Counted from the stretch's first letter, positions 45,223-55,108 are shown. The stretch is 64,000 nucleotides of DNA from Microvirga sp. 17 mud 1-3 (GCF_003151255.1 NZ_CP029481.1:3845001-3909000); one strand, 5' to 3'. Translations and numbers: made by a program. The notes: generated by a model from the sequence alone, not told the origin.

Positions 45223-45968
45223 TTAGTAGTATTCCAAATCGAACCTTTCGCGCCCCACGGCTCAGCGTCGTCGAATTCCCCTGCGAGCTGCTGCAGGTCT
45301 ACAATTCGAAGCAGGATCACTTTGTGACGCCCCTCCAGCGCGACCAGCCCGTCCCGTTTGAGCTTTGACATAACCCGACATACGGTCTCGATGGTCAGGC
45401 CGAGATGGTCAGCAATGTCCTGACGCGTCATCGGCATTTCGATGATTATAGGCCGCCTCTGATCCGCCCCCGTCCGGCGCGCTGAGGACATGAGAAAGTG
45501 GGCTGTTCGCTCCTCGGCGCCAAGTTGCCCTAAGACGATGATATGCTGCTGGGCAGCACGGATTTCCTCGAATAACTTCCTAAAAAGCAGCGGCTGCAGT
45601 TGAGTAGCCGTCTCACTCATTGCCTGAAGGCGGGCTCGACTTAGCCGATGCAACCGTACAGGAGTAACGGCCTCGGCGGTGCAGCAATAGGTGCTCTCGC
45701 AGGAGAGCCCGAGCATTTCACCGGCAAACTTGAAGCCTAGGATCGCACGTCGCCCATCGGGCAAGATGCGGTAGAGACGTAGGCATCCCTCTGTAAGTTG
45801 AAAGATGTCGGAAGCCGCATCGCCTTCCCAGAATATGCCCTCCCCCGCAGCATATTTGGCTGTTGGTTGGACAGCGAACAGCTTCTCCAGACTATGGGCT
45901 TCGGATGATAGGCCGATCGGCAGGAGGGTTTCGCTGCCCGTGGCGGAAAGAGGATAGGAGATGTGCAT
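45210..45968 (-). CDS. Crp/Fnr family transcriptional regulator, FixK-like
   Basis: A 252-residue regulator: cyclic-nucleotide-binding-like beta roll at about 25-145, dimer helix to about 175, and C-terminal winged HTH with MTRQDIADHLGLTIETVCRVMSKL. The ETVCRVMS recognition helix is of the FNR/FixK type that reads TTGAT-N4-ATCAA sites. The N-terminal cysteine cluster of FNR is absent, so it probably does not sense oxygen itself; Cys residues in GLSCESTYCCTAE could be redox-active. GGAG precedes the ATG at 45968 by six bases. It heads the unit with the heme-PAS kinase. Confidence 0.88.
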   Translation of the reverse strand: MHISYPLSATGSETLLPIGLSSEAHSLEKLFAVQPTAKYAAGEGIFWEGDAASDIFQLTEGCLRLYRILPDGRRAILGFKFAGEMLGLSCESTYCCTAEAVTPVRLHRLSRARLQAMSETATQLQPLLFRKLFEEIRAAQQHIIVLGQLGAEERTAHFLMSSARRTGADQRRPIIIEMPMTRQDIADHLGLTIETVCRVMSKLKRDGLVALEGRHKVILLRIVDLQQLAGEFDDAEPWGAKGSIWNTTKWPH

Positions 45969-46236
45969 AATGTGCTCCAATCATTATCCTAGGGTTTCGA
46001 CTAGAGCAGGCGAATGTCACGTCCGTACCAACGTCCTATGCAAAATTATGCCATTTTGTAGCAGATCGTAACAGAAAGCTGAGCAATGAACTGGCACTCC
46101 GACTGACCTGATCCAAAGGAACTACTATGGACTATAACTCCACTGCGGCAATTTAGGAGAATTTCCAGTTCTTTGAGTTTTCGAGTAACTTGATAGCACC
46201 AAAGTCAAGAGTGGCGGGTTTCGTGGGTCTTGGCCT

Positions 46237-46977
46237 TTGACAATAGATATACCGCATATCCTTGTCGTTGATGACGACGCCAGAATCCGTCAGATGCTCA
46301 CTCGTTATCTGACCGATGAGGGATTCCAAGTCAGTTCGGCTGCCGATGGCGCAACTTTGCGGGAGTTTCTGAAGTGCCATAAAGTCGACTTGGTGCTCTT
46401 GGATCTCATTCTGCCCGGCGAGGATGGCTTCCAGCTTGTTCGTGAAATACGAGCTCAACCGAGCAACGGCAAAGCCGGCATCATCATGCTGACTGGGCGA
46501 TCTGACATGATCGATACAGTCGTCGGACTAGAGATCGGGGCTGATGATTATATCGCCAAGCCGTTTCATCTGCGCGAGGTTCTGGCACGAATCAGGAGTG
46601 TGTTGCGCCGAATACAGCCCGCTTCCCCAGCAGAAGGGGAGACAAAGTCGCTGCCGAATATAGCCGAGATAATCCGGTTCGATGGGTGGCAACTGGACCT
46701 GGGGCGGCGGGAGTTGAAAGCCCCGGACGGGTCCGAAATCGCGCTGACCACTGGCGAGTTCGAACTTTTGGCAACGCTAGCTCGGCATCCAGGCCGGGTA
46801 TTCAATCGCGACCAGCTTATGGACCTGACGCGTGGCCGCCACTGGGAAGCCGTTGACCGCTCGATTGATGCTCAGGTCGCACGCCTGAGGCGAAAAATCG
46901 AACTTGACCCAAAGCACCCCAACTTCGTCAAATCAGTAAGAGGAGTAGGGTATGTATTTACCGGCCATACTCAGTAG
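46237..46977 (+). CDS. OmpR family response regulator, TTG start
   Basis: A 246-residue two-domain regulator. The receiver covers 7-120 with acidic pocket V-D-D-D at 11-14, phospho-Asp D56 and Lys K108. The winged-helix DNA-binding domain covers about 140-242 (LTTGEFELLATLARHPGRVFNRDQLM, ending in SVRGVGYVF, split by the usual linker). TTG at 46237 is the only start that keeps the first strand; no ATG or GTG is suitable. It diverges from the Crp/Fnr gene. A kinase gene would normally follow, but only a 19-codon start is seen. Confidence 0.9.
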   Translation: MTIDIPHILVVDDDARIRQMLTRYLTDEGFQVSSAADGATLREFLKCHKVDLVLLDLILPGEDGFQLVREIRAQPSNGKAGIIMLTGRSDMIDTVVGLEIGADDYIAKPFHLREVLARIRSVLRRIQPASPAEGETKSLPNIAEIIRFDGWQLDLGRRELKAPDGSEIALTTGEFELLATLARHPGRVFNRDQLMDLTRGRHWEAVDRSIDAQVARLRRKIELDPKHPNFVKSVRGVGYVFTGHTQ

Positions 46978-47490
46978 AAGTATTATTTATACCCTGGTCC
47001 TCGTCAACTGACTGCTATTTCTTCCTGACAGACAGCGACCAACATTCCATAGGCTACGCGTGGGGTCAGGTCTTTCTCCCTGCGAGGGCCAGCCCGGACA
47101 ACTTGGATTCAGTCCGGTGATTTAGCCGTGCCCTGGCACCACAAATGCGAGTAAGCAAATCGACAGGGCATGACTGTTGCCTCACCTTTTGACCTAGCAC
47201 GGCTTTGCATAAACCTCTCGCCTTGCTTGCTCGGCCTTGTCTCTCAAGCCTCTTGGCTCCGTGCTGCCATCTCCACGTGGGAATGTGGAGAACATCCGCT
47301 CCTTCTGTCAGTTTTCGATACCCGTGACAGCGTTTTCCAGGCAGGAAGATCCGAACCTTCTTTCATGTTCGCTTACATAGCTATTATCATAACCAAGATT
47401 GGTCGATCTCAGGCCTTAGAAACAGACTCTATTCTAAGCGGCCTCATCCTGTTTATAAAGCCACCTGTGTCTTAAGCTTAAAGGCACTTG
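46978..47490. other. Gap after the response regulator with a possible kinase remnant
   Basis: An ATG at 46952, inside the regulator 3' end and preceded by AGGAG, opens a 19-codon frame (MYLPAILSRSIIYTLVLVN) that stops at 47011. It resembles the first membrane helix of a sensor kinase. The rest of the gap holds only unconvincing frames, such as 47170-47475 on the plus strand. Confidence 0.35.
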
Positions 47491-48876
47491 TCATGACGAG
47501 GCGATGATCGTCTGGTTTCGGCCGGCTCGCTTTGCTTCGTAAAGCGCCTTATCCGCTGCTTCAACAAGGTAGGCGTAATCTGGATGCCCCTCATAGGCCG
47601 CCAAGCCAATTGAGGTCGTTACAGAGAACTTCGTTTCGTCCGAAAGGCGGAGCTCGTGTGCCATTAGAACTTGTCGAATTCGCTCCGCCACTTGGAAACC
47701 TTGCTCGACATCTGCCTCGACCAACCCAACCAAGAATTCCTCGCCACCATAGCGAAACACAAAGTCGCTCGGACGCACCGTGTCTAAAATTATCTCAGCG
47801 ATTTGACGCAGAACTAGGTCGCCCGCGGAATGCCCCCATTGATCATTGATATTCTTGAAATTATCGATGTCGATCATCAGGATTGTAAATGGCGTACCGT
47901 TTCTGCTTGCGATAGCGACTTCACGGCTCAGGATCGATGGCAGAAAACGCCGATTAAGCGTCCGGGTCAGAGGATCCCGTCCATTCTCAAGTCCAACAAC
48001 GTTCTGAAACAGCTCTGTCATCAATAACTTGATTTCTTCGATTAAGGCTTGCAATCGCTCCAGCGGCTCAGCCAGGGTGGAACTGCCTGCAGTCCGAGCA
48101 TCATGAAGTTTCGGAAGCAGAACCTTATCGATCTGCTGTATAGCGCCGTCGATGCTCTCCAGGATCGTTGCTTCCTGGAACAAAATCCCAGCCCGATGAT
48201 AGAACCACAGACCGAAAGGTGAACTTGATATTGGCTTCAGGCTCGCCGCTGGACCGGCTCCAAATAGAGTGAACAGAATATTCTGGCTCCACTCCATGAG
48301 GGCGGCACGCTGCGTCTCCCGCTCGAGTGTAATGTCTTGGCCAAGAGAGAAGAGTCGAAATGACTCGTCAAGCTGTGCGCGCCGCATTGTGCCGGACACA
48401 TAGGCCTGGCTCATAAATTGCATTGCACAATCGACTCGATGATTGAGCAAAATGAGAGCCTCGCCAAGAGTTTCCCGATCGAGACTAGAACGCATAAGGT
48501 AATGCGCGACAGTCCTTTTGATGAGGGAGGCCCCTTCCAGAACGAGATGTATAGGGATCTTGATACGAGCATGGACTTCGCCGATAGCGCGCTGCCTGTC
48601 CGCGAAATCTGTATGGTCGTTGCGAGTGCCCGCCTGTAAGAGTTCCAGTAGCCAATCGCGAAGAGAATGACTAAGCCGATCGTGAACGACCGAGTGGCTT
48701 AAAAAGGCTGAAGCTTCTTCATCCTTGAGAAACGCGTCATAAAAGAGCTCCACAAGTTCGTCGGCCTTCGCGAGCACGATGGACTTCAGCACGGATGCCG
48801 CAAGGTCCGAAGCACTGACACTCAGCTCACCTGGATTTCGTGCACTAGGTCTGTCTGCCGTCTTCATGTTTCTCAT
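47491..48876 (-). CDS. Globin-coupled diguanylate cyclase (DosC-like)
   Basis: A 461-residue enzyme that makes cyclic di-GMP. An N-terminal globin-sensor domain (about 20-165) carries the proximal heme His H102 in GEVHARIKIPIHL, as in DosC. A middle helical domain (about 175-295) precedes the GGDEF domain, with active site GGEEF at 377-381 and an intact inhibitory RxxD site (R368-D371) five residues before it. Output should thus respond to O2, NO or CO. It has no TM segment. A start at 48867 is also possible. It is divergent from the MATE gene. Confidence 0.88.
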   Translation of the reverse strand: MRNMKTADRPSARNPGELSVSASDLAASVLKSIVLAKADELVELFYDAFLKDEEASAFLSHSVVHDRLSHSLRDWLLELLQAGTRNDHTDFADRQRAIGEVHARIKIPIHLVLEGASLIKRTVAHYLMRSSLDRETLGEALILLNHRVDCAMQFMSQAYVSGTMRRAQLDESFRLFSLGQDITLERETQRAALMEWSQNILFTLFGAGPAASLKPISSSPFGLWFYHRAGILFQEATILESIDGAIQQIDKVLLPKLHDARTAGSSTLAEPLERLQALIEEIKLLMTELFQNVVGLENGRDPLTRTLNRRFLPSILSREVAIASRNGTPFTILMIDIDNFKNINDQWGHSAGDLVLRQIAEIILDTVRPSDFVFRYGGEEFLVGLVEADVEQGFQVAERIRQVLMAHELRLSDETKFSVTTSIGLAAYEGHPDYAYLVEAADKALYEAKRAGRNQTIIASS

Positions 48877-49240
48877 CCCGGAGAGACAGTGGGAGTGCGC
48901 TCGCTAACCGGAGAATGGGCGGAAGGCAAGTTGACTGAACCCGCATTAGATTTCGACCTAAGCGAGGGCGTATTAAATTCTTTAAGGAATTTGATGCCCC
49001 GTGCACAGCATCTGCAAATTTGCCTTGGCTATTCCTAGGCACGTCTGTCAGTGGTACATGGTTCCAGCTAAGGATAACCTTGTGTTTCCTATATCTGGGA
49101 CGTTCACGCTTGTTGGAGTTTGCCGTGGACAGGATTATCTCATCTGCAAGCAATTTTCACCTTTCAAGCATGATTCAATTACAGGGGACGAAATTTGCCG
49201 AGGGGCAGCTTAAACTCGTCCTGCTTCAGGACTTTTGCTA
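48877..49240. other. Divergent intergenic region between cyclase and MATE genes
   Basis: This is probably the promoter region for both genes. No clear operator, RNA or additional gene is seen; short frames on both strands are weak. Confidence 0.5.
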
Positions 49241-50677
49241 ATGACCGATTCCATTACGATTTCTCGGGCGCCAGCACGCGTCTGGCCATCGGAATTTCGC
49301 AATTCGCTGGCTCTTGGCTGGCCACTTATCTTCACAAATGTCTCTCAGGCGGCTTTGAGTGCGACCGATTTGATTTTTATAGGTCGCCTCGGGCCTGAGG
49401 CCCTCGCCTCAGCCTCCCTTGCGACGAGCCTTTATCATACATGTATGATCTTCTGCATGGGTATTGCCTCCGCGACGATGCCTATGATCGCGACGACACT
49501 GGGCCACCATCGCCACTCGGTTAGGGATGTCCGTCGAACGGTCCGCCAGGGCCTGTGGAGCATAAGCATCATCTGTATCCCTATCTGGGTCATGCTCTGG
49601 CACGCGGAGGCGATCTTCATATGGCTCGGTCAGCGCCCTGATGTTGCCTCACGCTCGGCCGAGTTCATGCATACCCTTCAGTGGGCCCTCCTGCCGTATT
49701 TGGGATATTTGGTTCTGCGATCCTACCTGGCGGCCATGCAGCGCCCTATCTGGAGCCTTATCATCGCTGTATCGGCCATCCTCATTAATGCTGTCGCGGG
49801 CTATGGCTTGATCTTGGGCAATTTTGGCCTGCCAGCCTTAGGCCTCACAGGCGCTGGCATTGCGACCACCTGCTCAAGCCTATGGATGATGATCGGATTA
49901 GGAATCATCGTTTCAATTCATCCCCGATTCAAACGCTACCGCCTCTTTGGGCGCTTCTGGCGCCCCGACTGGCCACGCTTCCTGCAGATATGGAGGATCG
50001 GGCTTCCCATGGCGCTGACCTTCGCATTCGAGACAACCATTTTCTATGCTGCGGTCGTGATGATGGGCATCATCGGCCCTACGGCTCTTGCGGCCCATGC
50101 AGTGGCAGCTCAGATATCGATGCTGAGTTTCATGGTCCCTGTCGGTTTCAGCCAAGTTGCTACGGTGCGGGTCGGCCGTGCAAACGGTGAAGGCGACCCA
50201 GACGGTGTCACACGAGCCGGATGGAGCGCATTCGCCCTCGGCGTTGGCTTTATGGGTTTGATGGCTATCGTAATGCTGCTGAAACCCAAGCTCTTGATTG
50301 GTGCCTTTCTCGATTTGGGCGATCCGGCGAACGAAGCGGTGATCCAGCTCGCTGTCGTCTATCTAGCAATTGCCGGACTGTTCCAGATCGTCGATGGAGC
50401 CCAGTCGATTGCCTCCGGCATGCTCCGTGGCTTACAGGATACTCGCATTCCTATGCTCCTCGCAGCCCTGGGCTACTGGGGCATTGGTTTTCCCCTCGGG
50501 GCGCTGTTGGCATTCAAGGTTGGTCTGAACGGCGCAGGCGTATGGATCGGGCTTGCAGCAGGCCTGGCCGTCGTAGCAATCCTCATGACAGGTCGCTGGG
50601 CGAGGCGGAGCCAACTTGGTCTCCTGCGAACGGGTAACCCCACAGTCAGACACAACAGGGCAAACATCGTGCCCTGA
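49241..50677 (+). CDS. MATE family efflux transporter
   Basis: A 478-residue membrane protein with twelve predicted helices in two related halves and MATE landmarks such as WPLIFTNVSQAALSATDLIFIG at the N terminus (two stretches) and a related helix near 250 (GLPMALTFAFETTIFY). It uses a sodium or proton gradient to export cationic drugs or metabolites of unknown identity. The ATG at 49241 is preferred over a TTG six bases earlier. The NorM/YeeO-type branch is likely. It converges on the DUF1217 gene. Confidence 0.9.
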   Translation: MTDSITISRAPARVWPSEFRNSLALGWPLIFTNVSQAALSATDLIFIGRLGPEALASASLATSLYHTCMIFCMGIASATMPMIATTLGHHRHSVRDVRRTVRQGLWSISIICIPIWVMLWHAEAIFIWLGQRPDVASRSAEFMHTLQWALLPYLGYLVLRSYLAAMQRPIWSLIIAVSAILINAVAGYGLILGNFGLPALGLTGAGIATTCSSLWMMIGLGIIVSIHPRFKRYRLFGRFWRPDWPRFLQIWRIGLPMALTFAFETTIFYAAVVMMGIIGPTALAAHAVAAQISMLSFMVPVGFSQVATVRVGRANGEGDPDGVTRAGWSAFALGVGFMGLMAIVMLLKPKLLIGAFLDLGDPANEAVIQLAVVYLAIAGLFQIVDGAQSIASGMLRGLQDTRIPMLLAALGYWGIGFPLGALLAFKVGLNGAGVWIGLAAGLAVVAILMTGRWARRSQLGLLRTGNPTVRHNRANIVP

Positions 50678-50745
50678 AGGATTCGAGCGCAAAACCTATG
50701 AGCTTTTCCCTCTAACAATCCCAGGCAGATCTGCCGCGAGCAAGC

Positions 50746-52953
50746 TCAGTACAAGCGAGATGCCCGAAGCTGGGCAAAGCTTGCCATCGCTCCAACACTT
50801 ACATCGGAACTATCTGCAGCCTGAAAGAGCATGGTCACAGGTGAGGACGCCGTATCATTCTCGATATCAAAGCGAATGCTGAAGCGCGCCAGGAATTTTT
50901 CCAGCTTCTGTGGATCCTTAAAATCCTCAATCTTAAGTCTGCTCTTGAGAAGCTCTGCTTGGTGGTCAATGGGTGCCTGCGCCATTTCGTCAGGCAGTCC
51001 GAGAGCTTTGAAAACAACCTGCTGAAGCGCCCTGTCCGCCAGGATACCATACACGGAGGAGATTTCAGGAGCCTTCCTTTGGAAGTACAGGGCCAGGCGA
51101 GTTCCTTCGCTCTCTGTTCCAGTCTGCTTCTCGAGGGTTTGGCGGGTATGTAATTCAATGGTGTTCAGGATGCCGCGGCGAGATTGTGCCGGATCGGCAG
51201 GCTGCACGACGAGGGACCCATCCGGCGCAAAGTTAAAAGAGGCCGCTATTTGAGCAAAACGCCTGTCCTCAAGCTTGTTGGCAAAACTGTCAGGATCTTC
51301 CAGGTCGCTTTTCATGACCTGCTCCATGAAGTCTGCAGGGGCACTTGGCAAGGTTACGCCGAATGCATCAAGAACATAGGTGAGAAGGCGCTTATCCTTT
51401 AACAAATCGCTCAAGGATGAAACACGCTCAATTTGCTCTCTATAGTAAAGAGTCTCTGCTTTAGCCGCGTCCAATGTTTGGCCGCGTTTTGTCGCTCCTG
51501 CCAGATAGGCACTCGCTGTTGCGGAGATCTCACCCTCTGACTGCGCCAAACGTGCGGCTCGTATCTTACCGTCGACTCCAAAATTGAACGCATTCGCAAG
51601 GTCGATATAGCGGCTGTCTCTTGTCTGATTGGCAAAACTGTTGCGATCAGAGAGGTCACTCGTGAGCACTTGCCGGATGGTCGACTTGGACTCTGTCTCC
51701 GGATCAAGACCAAAAGCCTCCAGGACATAGTCGTAAAGAATGAAGTTACTCAGGAGTCCGTCGACATCTTCTACCGTATCAATCATGTTCTGATAGAATG
51801 TGGTCTTGCTACTGTCTTTCTTCTGATCAGCGTCGTCATAAGCCGCCATGTAGGTGACTGTAATCTCTGCAAGCTCGTCGCGGCCCAGTATGGCCTGCCC
51901 TGCAGGAACATGACCGTCTGTTTGGAAGTTGAAAAGACGCGCAATCTTACGGTACGTATCGTTATTGGATTGATTAGCGAAGCTCGTTGGGTCTGAAAGA
52001 TCGCTAGCCATCGCTTTGGCCATGGCCTCACGGGTGCTTACGTTATCCTCAATCCCGAACGCAGTCTGCAGATAACCGACAAGTCTGCTGTCGCTCATGA
52101 AAGCTGACACCGACGTGATTTGAGATGCCTTGCTTTCAAAATAATCCGTGTTCCATTGAGCAGCCAATGGAGTGATACGGTCAGGCACCGAGAATACGTA
52201 AGCCTCAGTCACCGACTTGATTTGTACTTCGGTCTGAGCAGGCGCTCCGCTCGCAAGTGTACCGTCGGTTTCGAAGTTGAATGCTTGAGCTAAGGACTGC
52301 AATGACCGGGCAATATCCGCATATGCAGGATCTTTAATCGAATTTACATAACTATTAGGGTCAGAGAGATCGCTCGTCAGAATGGACTTCATCGTACGAG
52401 AAGAATAATAGGTCGGGTCAATGCCAAATGCTTTAAGAGAATACTCAATCAGACGGCGATCATTGACGAAGTCATCAGCGCTTGTCACCTTATTAATAGC
52501 AAATTTATAGTACTCTGTGTCGTCCGCAACCTGATCGGCTTTCTTGACGATCTGCTGATTGTAGAGGCCGATCATATCCTCCTCTTGCCTTCCGGTCTGG
52601 ACATCTAGTTTAGAGCCCGACGACTGGTCTGCGGAGAATTGAAAGGCCTTGGCGAAATCGCGGTAGCGTTCGTCAGACAGCCTGCTGACGAAGCTATTCT
52701 CATCATTCAGGTCGCTTTCAAGGACCTTGCGCATGAAGGCCTTGGCATAGATCATATCGTCTAAGCCATAGGCCTCCATTGCGTATTTATAGAGGCGGTG
52801 ATCCGCAAGAAATTCCTTAATCGATGTAACTTTGCCGATATTTTCTTTGTAGTATTTTGTCTCACGCGCAACCGTAGCCTGGTCAGCGACTCGATCAAGA
52901 CTCTGCCGGAGGTCCTTATTAATCAGCTTATAATTCAGGTATGTAGAAAGCAT
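50746..52953 (-). CDS. DUF1217 repeat protein, six repeats
   Basis: A 735-residue protein made of about six tandem DUF1217 units of 110-120 residues. Each ends in a similar block, for example SDLSDPTSFANQ, SDLSDRNSFANQ and SDLEDPDSFANK, followed by FNF some 20 residues later. DUF1217 proteins are encoded in flagellar gene clusters of Rhizobiales and are thought to be flagellar or secreted; no flagellar gene is near here. There is no signal peptide, which would fit type III flagellar export. The ATG at 52953 has AGGAG upstream and starts at the family pattern MLSTYLNYKLI. Codon use is AT-richer than the core. Confidence 0.85.
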   Translation of the reverse strand: MLSTYLNYKLINKDLRQSLDRVADQATVARETKYYKENIGKVTSIKEFLADHRLYKYAMEAYGLDDMIYAKAFMRKVLESDLNDENSFVSRLSDERYRDFAKAFQFSADQSSGSKLDVQTGRQEEDMIGLYNQQIVKKADQVADDTEYYKFAINKVTSADDFVNDRRLIEYSLKAFGIDPTYYSSRTMKSILTSDLSDPNSYVNSIKDPAYADIARSLQSLAQAFNFETDGTLASGAPAQTEVQIKSVTEAYVFSVPDRITPLAAQWNTDYFESKASQITSVSAFMSDSRLVGYLQTAFGIEDNVSTREAMAKAMASDLSDPTSFANQSNNDTYRKIARLFNFQTDGHVPAGQAILGRDELAEITVTYMAAYDDADQKKDSSKTTFYQNMIDTVEDVDGLLSNFILYDYVLEAFGLDPETESKSTIRQVLTSDLSDRNSFANQTRDSRYIDLANAFNFGVDGKIRAARLAQSEGEISATASAYLAGATKRGQTLDAAKAETLYYREQIERVSSLSDLLKDKRLLTYVLDAFGVTLPSAPADFMEQVMKSDLEDPDSFANKLEDRRFAQIAASFNFAPDGSLVVQPADPAQSRRGILNTIELHTRQTLEKQTGTESEGTRLALYFQRKAPEISSVYGILADRALQQVVFKALGLPDEMAQAPIDHQAELLKSRLKIEDFKDPQKLEKFLARFSIRFDIENDTASSPVTMLFQAADSSDVSVGAMASFAQLRASRLY

Positions 52954-53245
52954 TTCTGCTCCTGCCGGTAGAGTGGTGCTGCCCGAGGGAGCATACACTT
53001 CTATTCTTGTGCGAAGCTGAATCCCGGGGGTAGCGCAGATGCGTATAGTCCTAAGGAATTCAATCCTTGGAAGCAACTCCACAAGCGCACCTAGCGCCCC
53101 GGGTCAAGACTTAGGCGGACAGCTTCTGGGCAGCACTATCTCGGAGCGGCGTACCAATCGCGGCATCGTAGAGGATTTTACGCAATAACGTTAGCCCAGA
53201 CCGAGCTGTCGATATAGCCTTTTCGGATATTCCTGAGCGGCCACT
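52954..53245. other. Intergenic stretch between the GH2 and DUF1217 genes
   Basis: Almost 300 bp with no convincing gene. It must contain the DUF1217 promoter on the minus strand, but no box is clear. Confidence 0.4.
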
Positions 53246-55108
53246 TCATTCATGCCCTCGCTGTCGCCGCCGACGTTCAACCTCCTGCTTGATCAGGGCA
53301 TCCAAAATTTCGCTCGGCACAGCTTTTGAAGGGCGTGTGTTAATCGCTCGTATTCGATCCCGATCGAACTTTGGTTGACGGTCGACTGTGAGCAAACCAT
53401 TGGTCTCTTGAGCAGTGTCAGTTAATTGCGTGTAACAGAACCCCGCAAGAGCCGTAGATGCGAGCAGAGCCTCAACGAGCTCTTCATAACGGGTTAAAAG
53501 TTCATCAGCATTGGCGAACTGGCCATATCCAAACCAATCCTCGCTCTCCGTTGGCACAAAAGCGAGGCCTCCGAACTCGCTGACAACGATCGGCTCGTCT
53601 TCGAGCTCTATACCCTCCCCTAACAGTGGATGATGATGAGGCCTGACCTCTCGGAATGTACGGGCAATTGTCTCTCTATCGGAATATCGCTCACGCAGCA
53701 TGTCGCCCGTCGGCGCGTAATCATGTACGCCGAAAACATCACCGACTGCATGTTGCCATCCATCGTTTCCAATTACCGGCCGGGTAGGATCAAGCGCCTT
53801 GGTTAGGTGATAGAGCGCCCGCACATAATCCCGTTGCTGTCCCGATCGATCGAGGTCCGGCACACCCCAACTCTCGTTCAACGGTACCCAAGTAATTATG
53901 GACGGATGATTATAGTCTCGACGGACCGCTTCAAGCCATTCTCGTGTGAGCATCTCTACAGCCCGATCAGAGTATACATAGGCATTGGCAGCCTCACTCC
54001 ACACGAGCATTCCCAGTCGGTCGCACCAATAAAGGAAGCGAGGATCCTCTATTTTCTGATGAATACGAATGCCGTTAAACCCCAGGTCTCGGGCCAACTC
54101 CACCTCATGCCTTAGTGCGTCAGCACTAGGCGCAGCCAACAGACTGTCAGGCCAATAGTTTTGCGCCAGGACAAGCCGCAGAAAGATCGGAACGCCGTTG
54201 ATTATGAAGCGCCCATCACGGGCCTCGATCCGCCGGAGCCCGAAATAGCTTTCAACATGATCGATAACAGTACTGCTTTCGTCGAGCAACTCGATGGTCG
54301 CCTCAATGAGGTTGGGATGTTCTGGAGCCCACAGAAGCGTGCGGCGACGGCGTATTGCGGCATTGTTAATATCGAGAAGCAGGTCGCGTCGAAGCTCGCG
54401 CCCGAAAAGTGAACACGTATCATCGACAAGAGTGCGAAGCGGTCGGTCTCCTGTGAGCCGGACACGGACTTGCCAGCCCTCAGGAACAGTACGGTTCATC
54501 CTCAGAACCAGTGAAACTCCAAAGCGATCCACATCAGGTGTCCACCGCAATTCGGTGATGGCCACGAAAGGAACAGGCTCGAGCCAGATAGGCTGCCAGA
54601 TGCCTGTGGTTCGATGATACCAGATATAACCGGGCTTCTCTTCCCAATACTGTTTTCCACGCGGCTGCTGAAGATCACGGGGATCATCTTCGGCGCGTAA
54701 GACGATCACTTGAGCCTGACCTGGAACGAGGAGCGGCGTAATATCTACAGAGAATGGCGTCTGACCGCCGACATGTTCGACGGCAAGACGCCCGTTGACC
54801 CAGATGGAGGCCATATAATCCACTGCACCGCAGTGAAGGAGGAGACGGTTTCGGCGATCTTCCTCATTAAGGCTGATTTCACGTCGATACCACACAACCG
54901 GATGAAAGCCCGCATCATGCACACCAGATAGCCTGCTCTCAGGTGGAAACGGTACGACAATGTCGCGATTGAAAGGCTCGGCAGTCTCAAACCAGCGTTC
55001 GTTCAATCCACAATCACTATCGTCATAAGCAAAGCCCCACTTACCGCACAAATCAATCCAACGCTCTCGGCGCAACAAGGGTCGTGGATGGAGATTTGTC
55101 TCAACCAT
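53246..55108 (-). CDS. Glycoside hydrolase family 2 protein
   Basis: A 620-residue enzyme of the beta-galactosidase/beta-glucuronidase/beta-mannosidase family. A jelly-roll sugar-binding domain covers about 15-180, an immunoglobulin-like domain about 185-290, and the TIM barrel about 295-600. Catalytic residues are E412 (acid/base, in VPLNESWG) and E511 (nucleophile, in VVSEFGG). There is no signal peptide, so it is cytosolic. The substrate is unresolved. It diverges from two clan GH-A glycosidase genes, suggesting a small glycoside-use module; no transporter is present. Confidence 0.9.
   Translation of the reverse strand: MVETNLHPRPLLRRERWIDLCGKWGFAYDDSDCGLNERWFETAEPFNRDIVVPFPPESRLSGVHDAGFHPVVWYRREISLNEEDRRNRLLLHCGAVDYMASIWVNGRLAVEHVGGQTPFSVDITPLLVPGQAQVIVLRAEDDPRDLQQPRGKQYWEEKPGYIWYHRTTGIWQPIWLEPVPFVAITELRWTPDVDRFGVSLVLRMNRTVPEGWQVRVRLTGDRPLRTLVDDTCSLFGRELRRDLLLDINNAAIRRRRTLLWAPEHPNLIEATIELLDESSTVIDHVESYFGLRRIEARDGRFIINGVPIFLRLVLAQNYWPDSLLAAPSADALRHEVELARDLGFNGIRIHQKIEDPRFLYWCDRLGMLVWSEAANAYVYSDRAVEMLTREWLEAVRRDYNHPSIITWVPLNESWGVPDLDRSGQQRDYVRALYHLTKALDPTRPVIGNDGWQHAVGDVFGVHDYAPTGDMLRERYSDRETIARTFREVRPHHHPLLGEGIELEDEPIVVSEFGGLAFVPTESEDWFGYGQFANADELLTRYEELVEALLASTALAGFCYTQLTDTAQETNGLLTVDRQPKFDRDRIRAINTRPSKAVPSEILDALIKQEVERRRRQRGHE

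Noticed and set aside
45969..46236. An FNR/FixK box between the divergent regulator genes
   Set aside because: Only CTTGA and TCAAG arms with an 11-base spacing were seen near 46190-46210, which does not fit the TTGAT-N4-ATCAA rule.
46153..46458. A 101-codon minus-strand frame over the response-regulator start
   Set aside because: It is opposite the conserved receiver domain and has no homology-like features.
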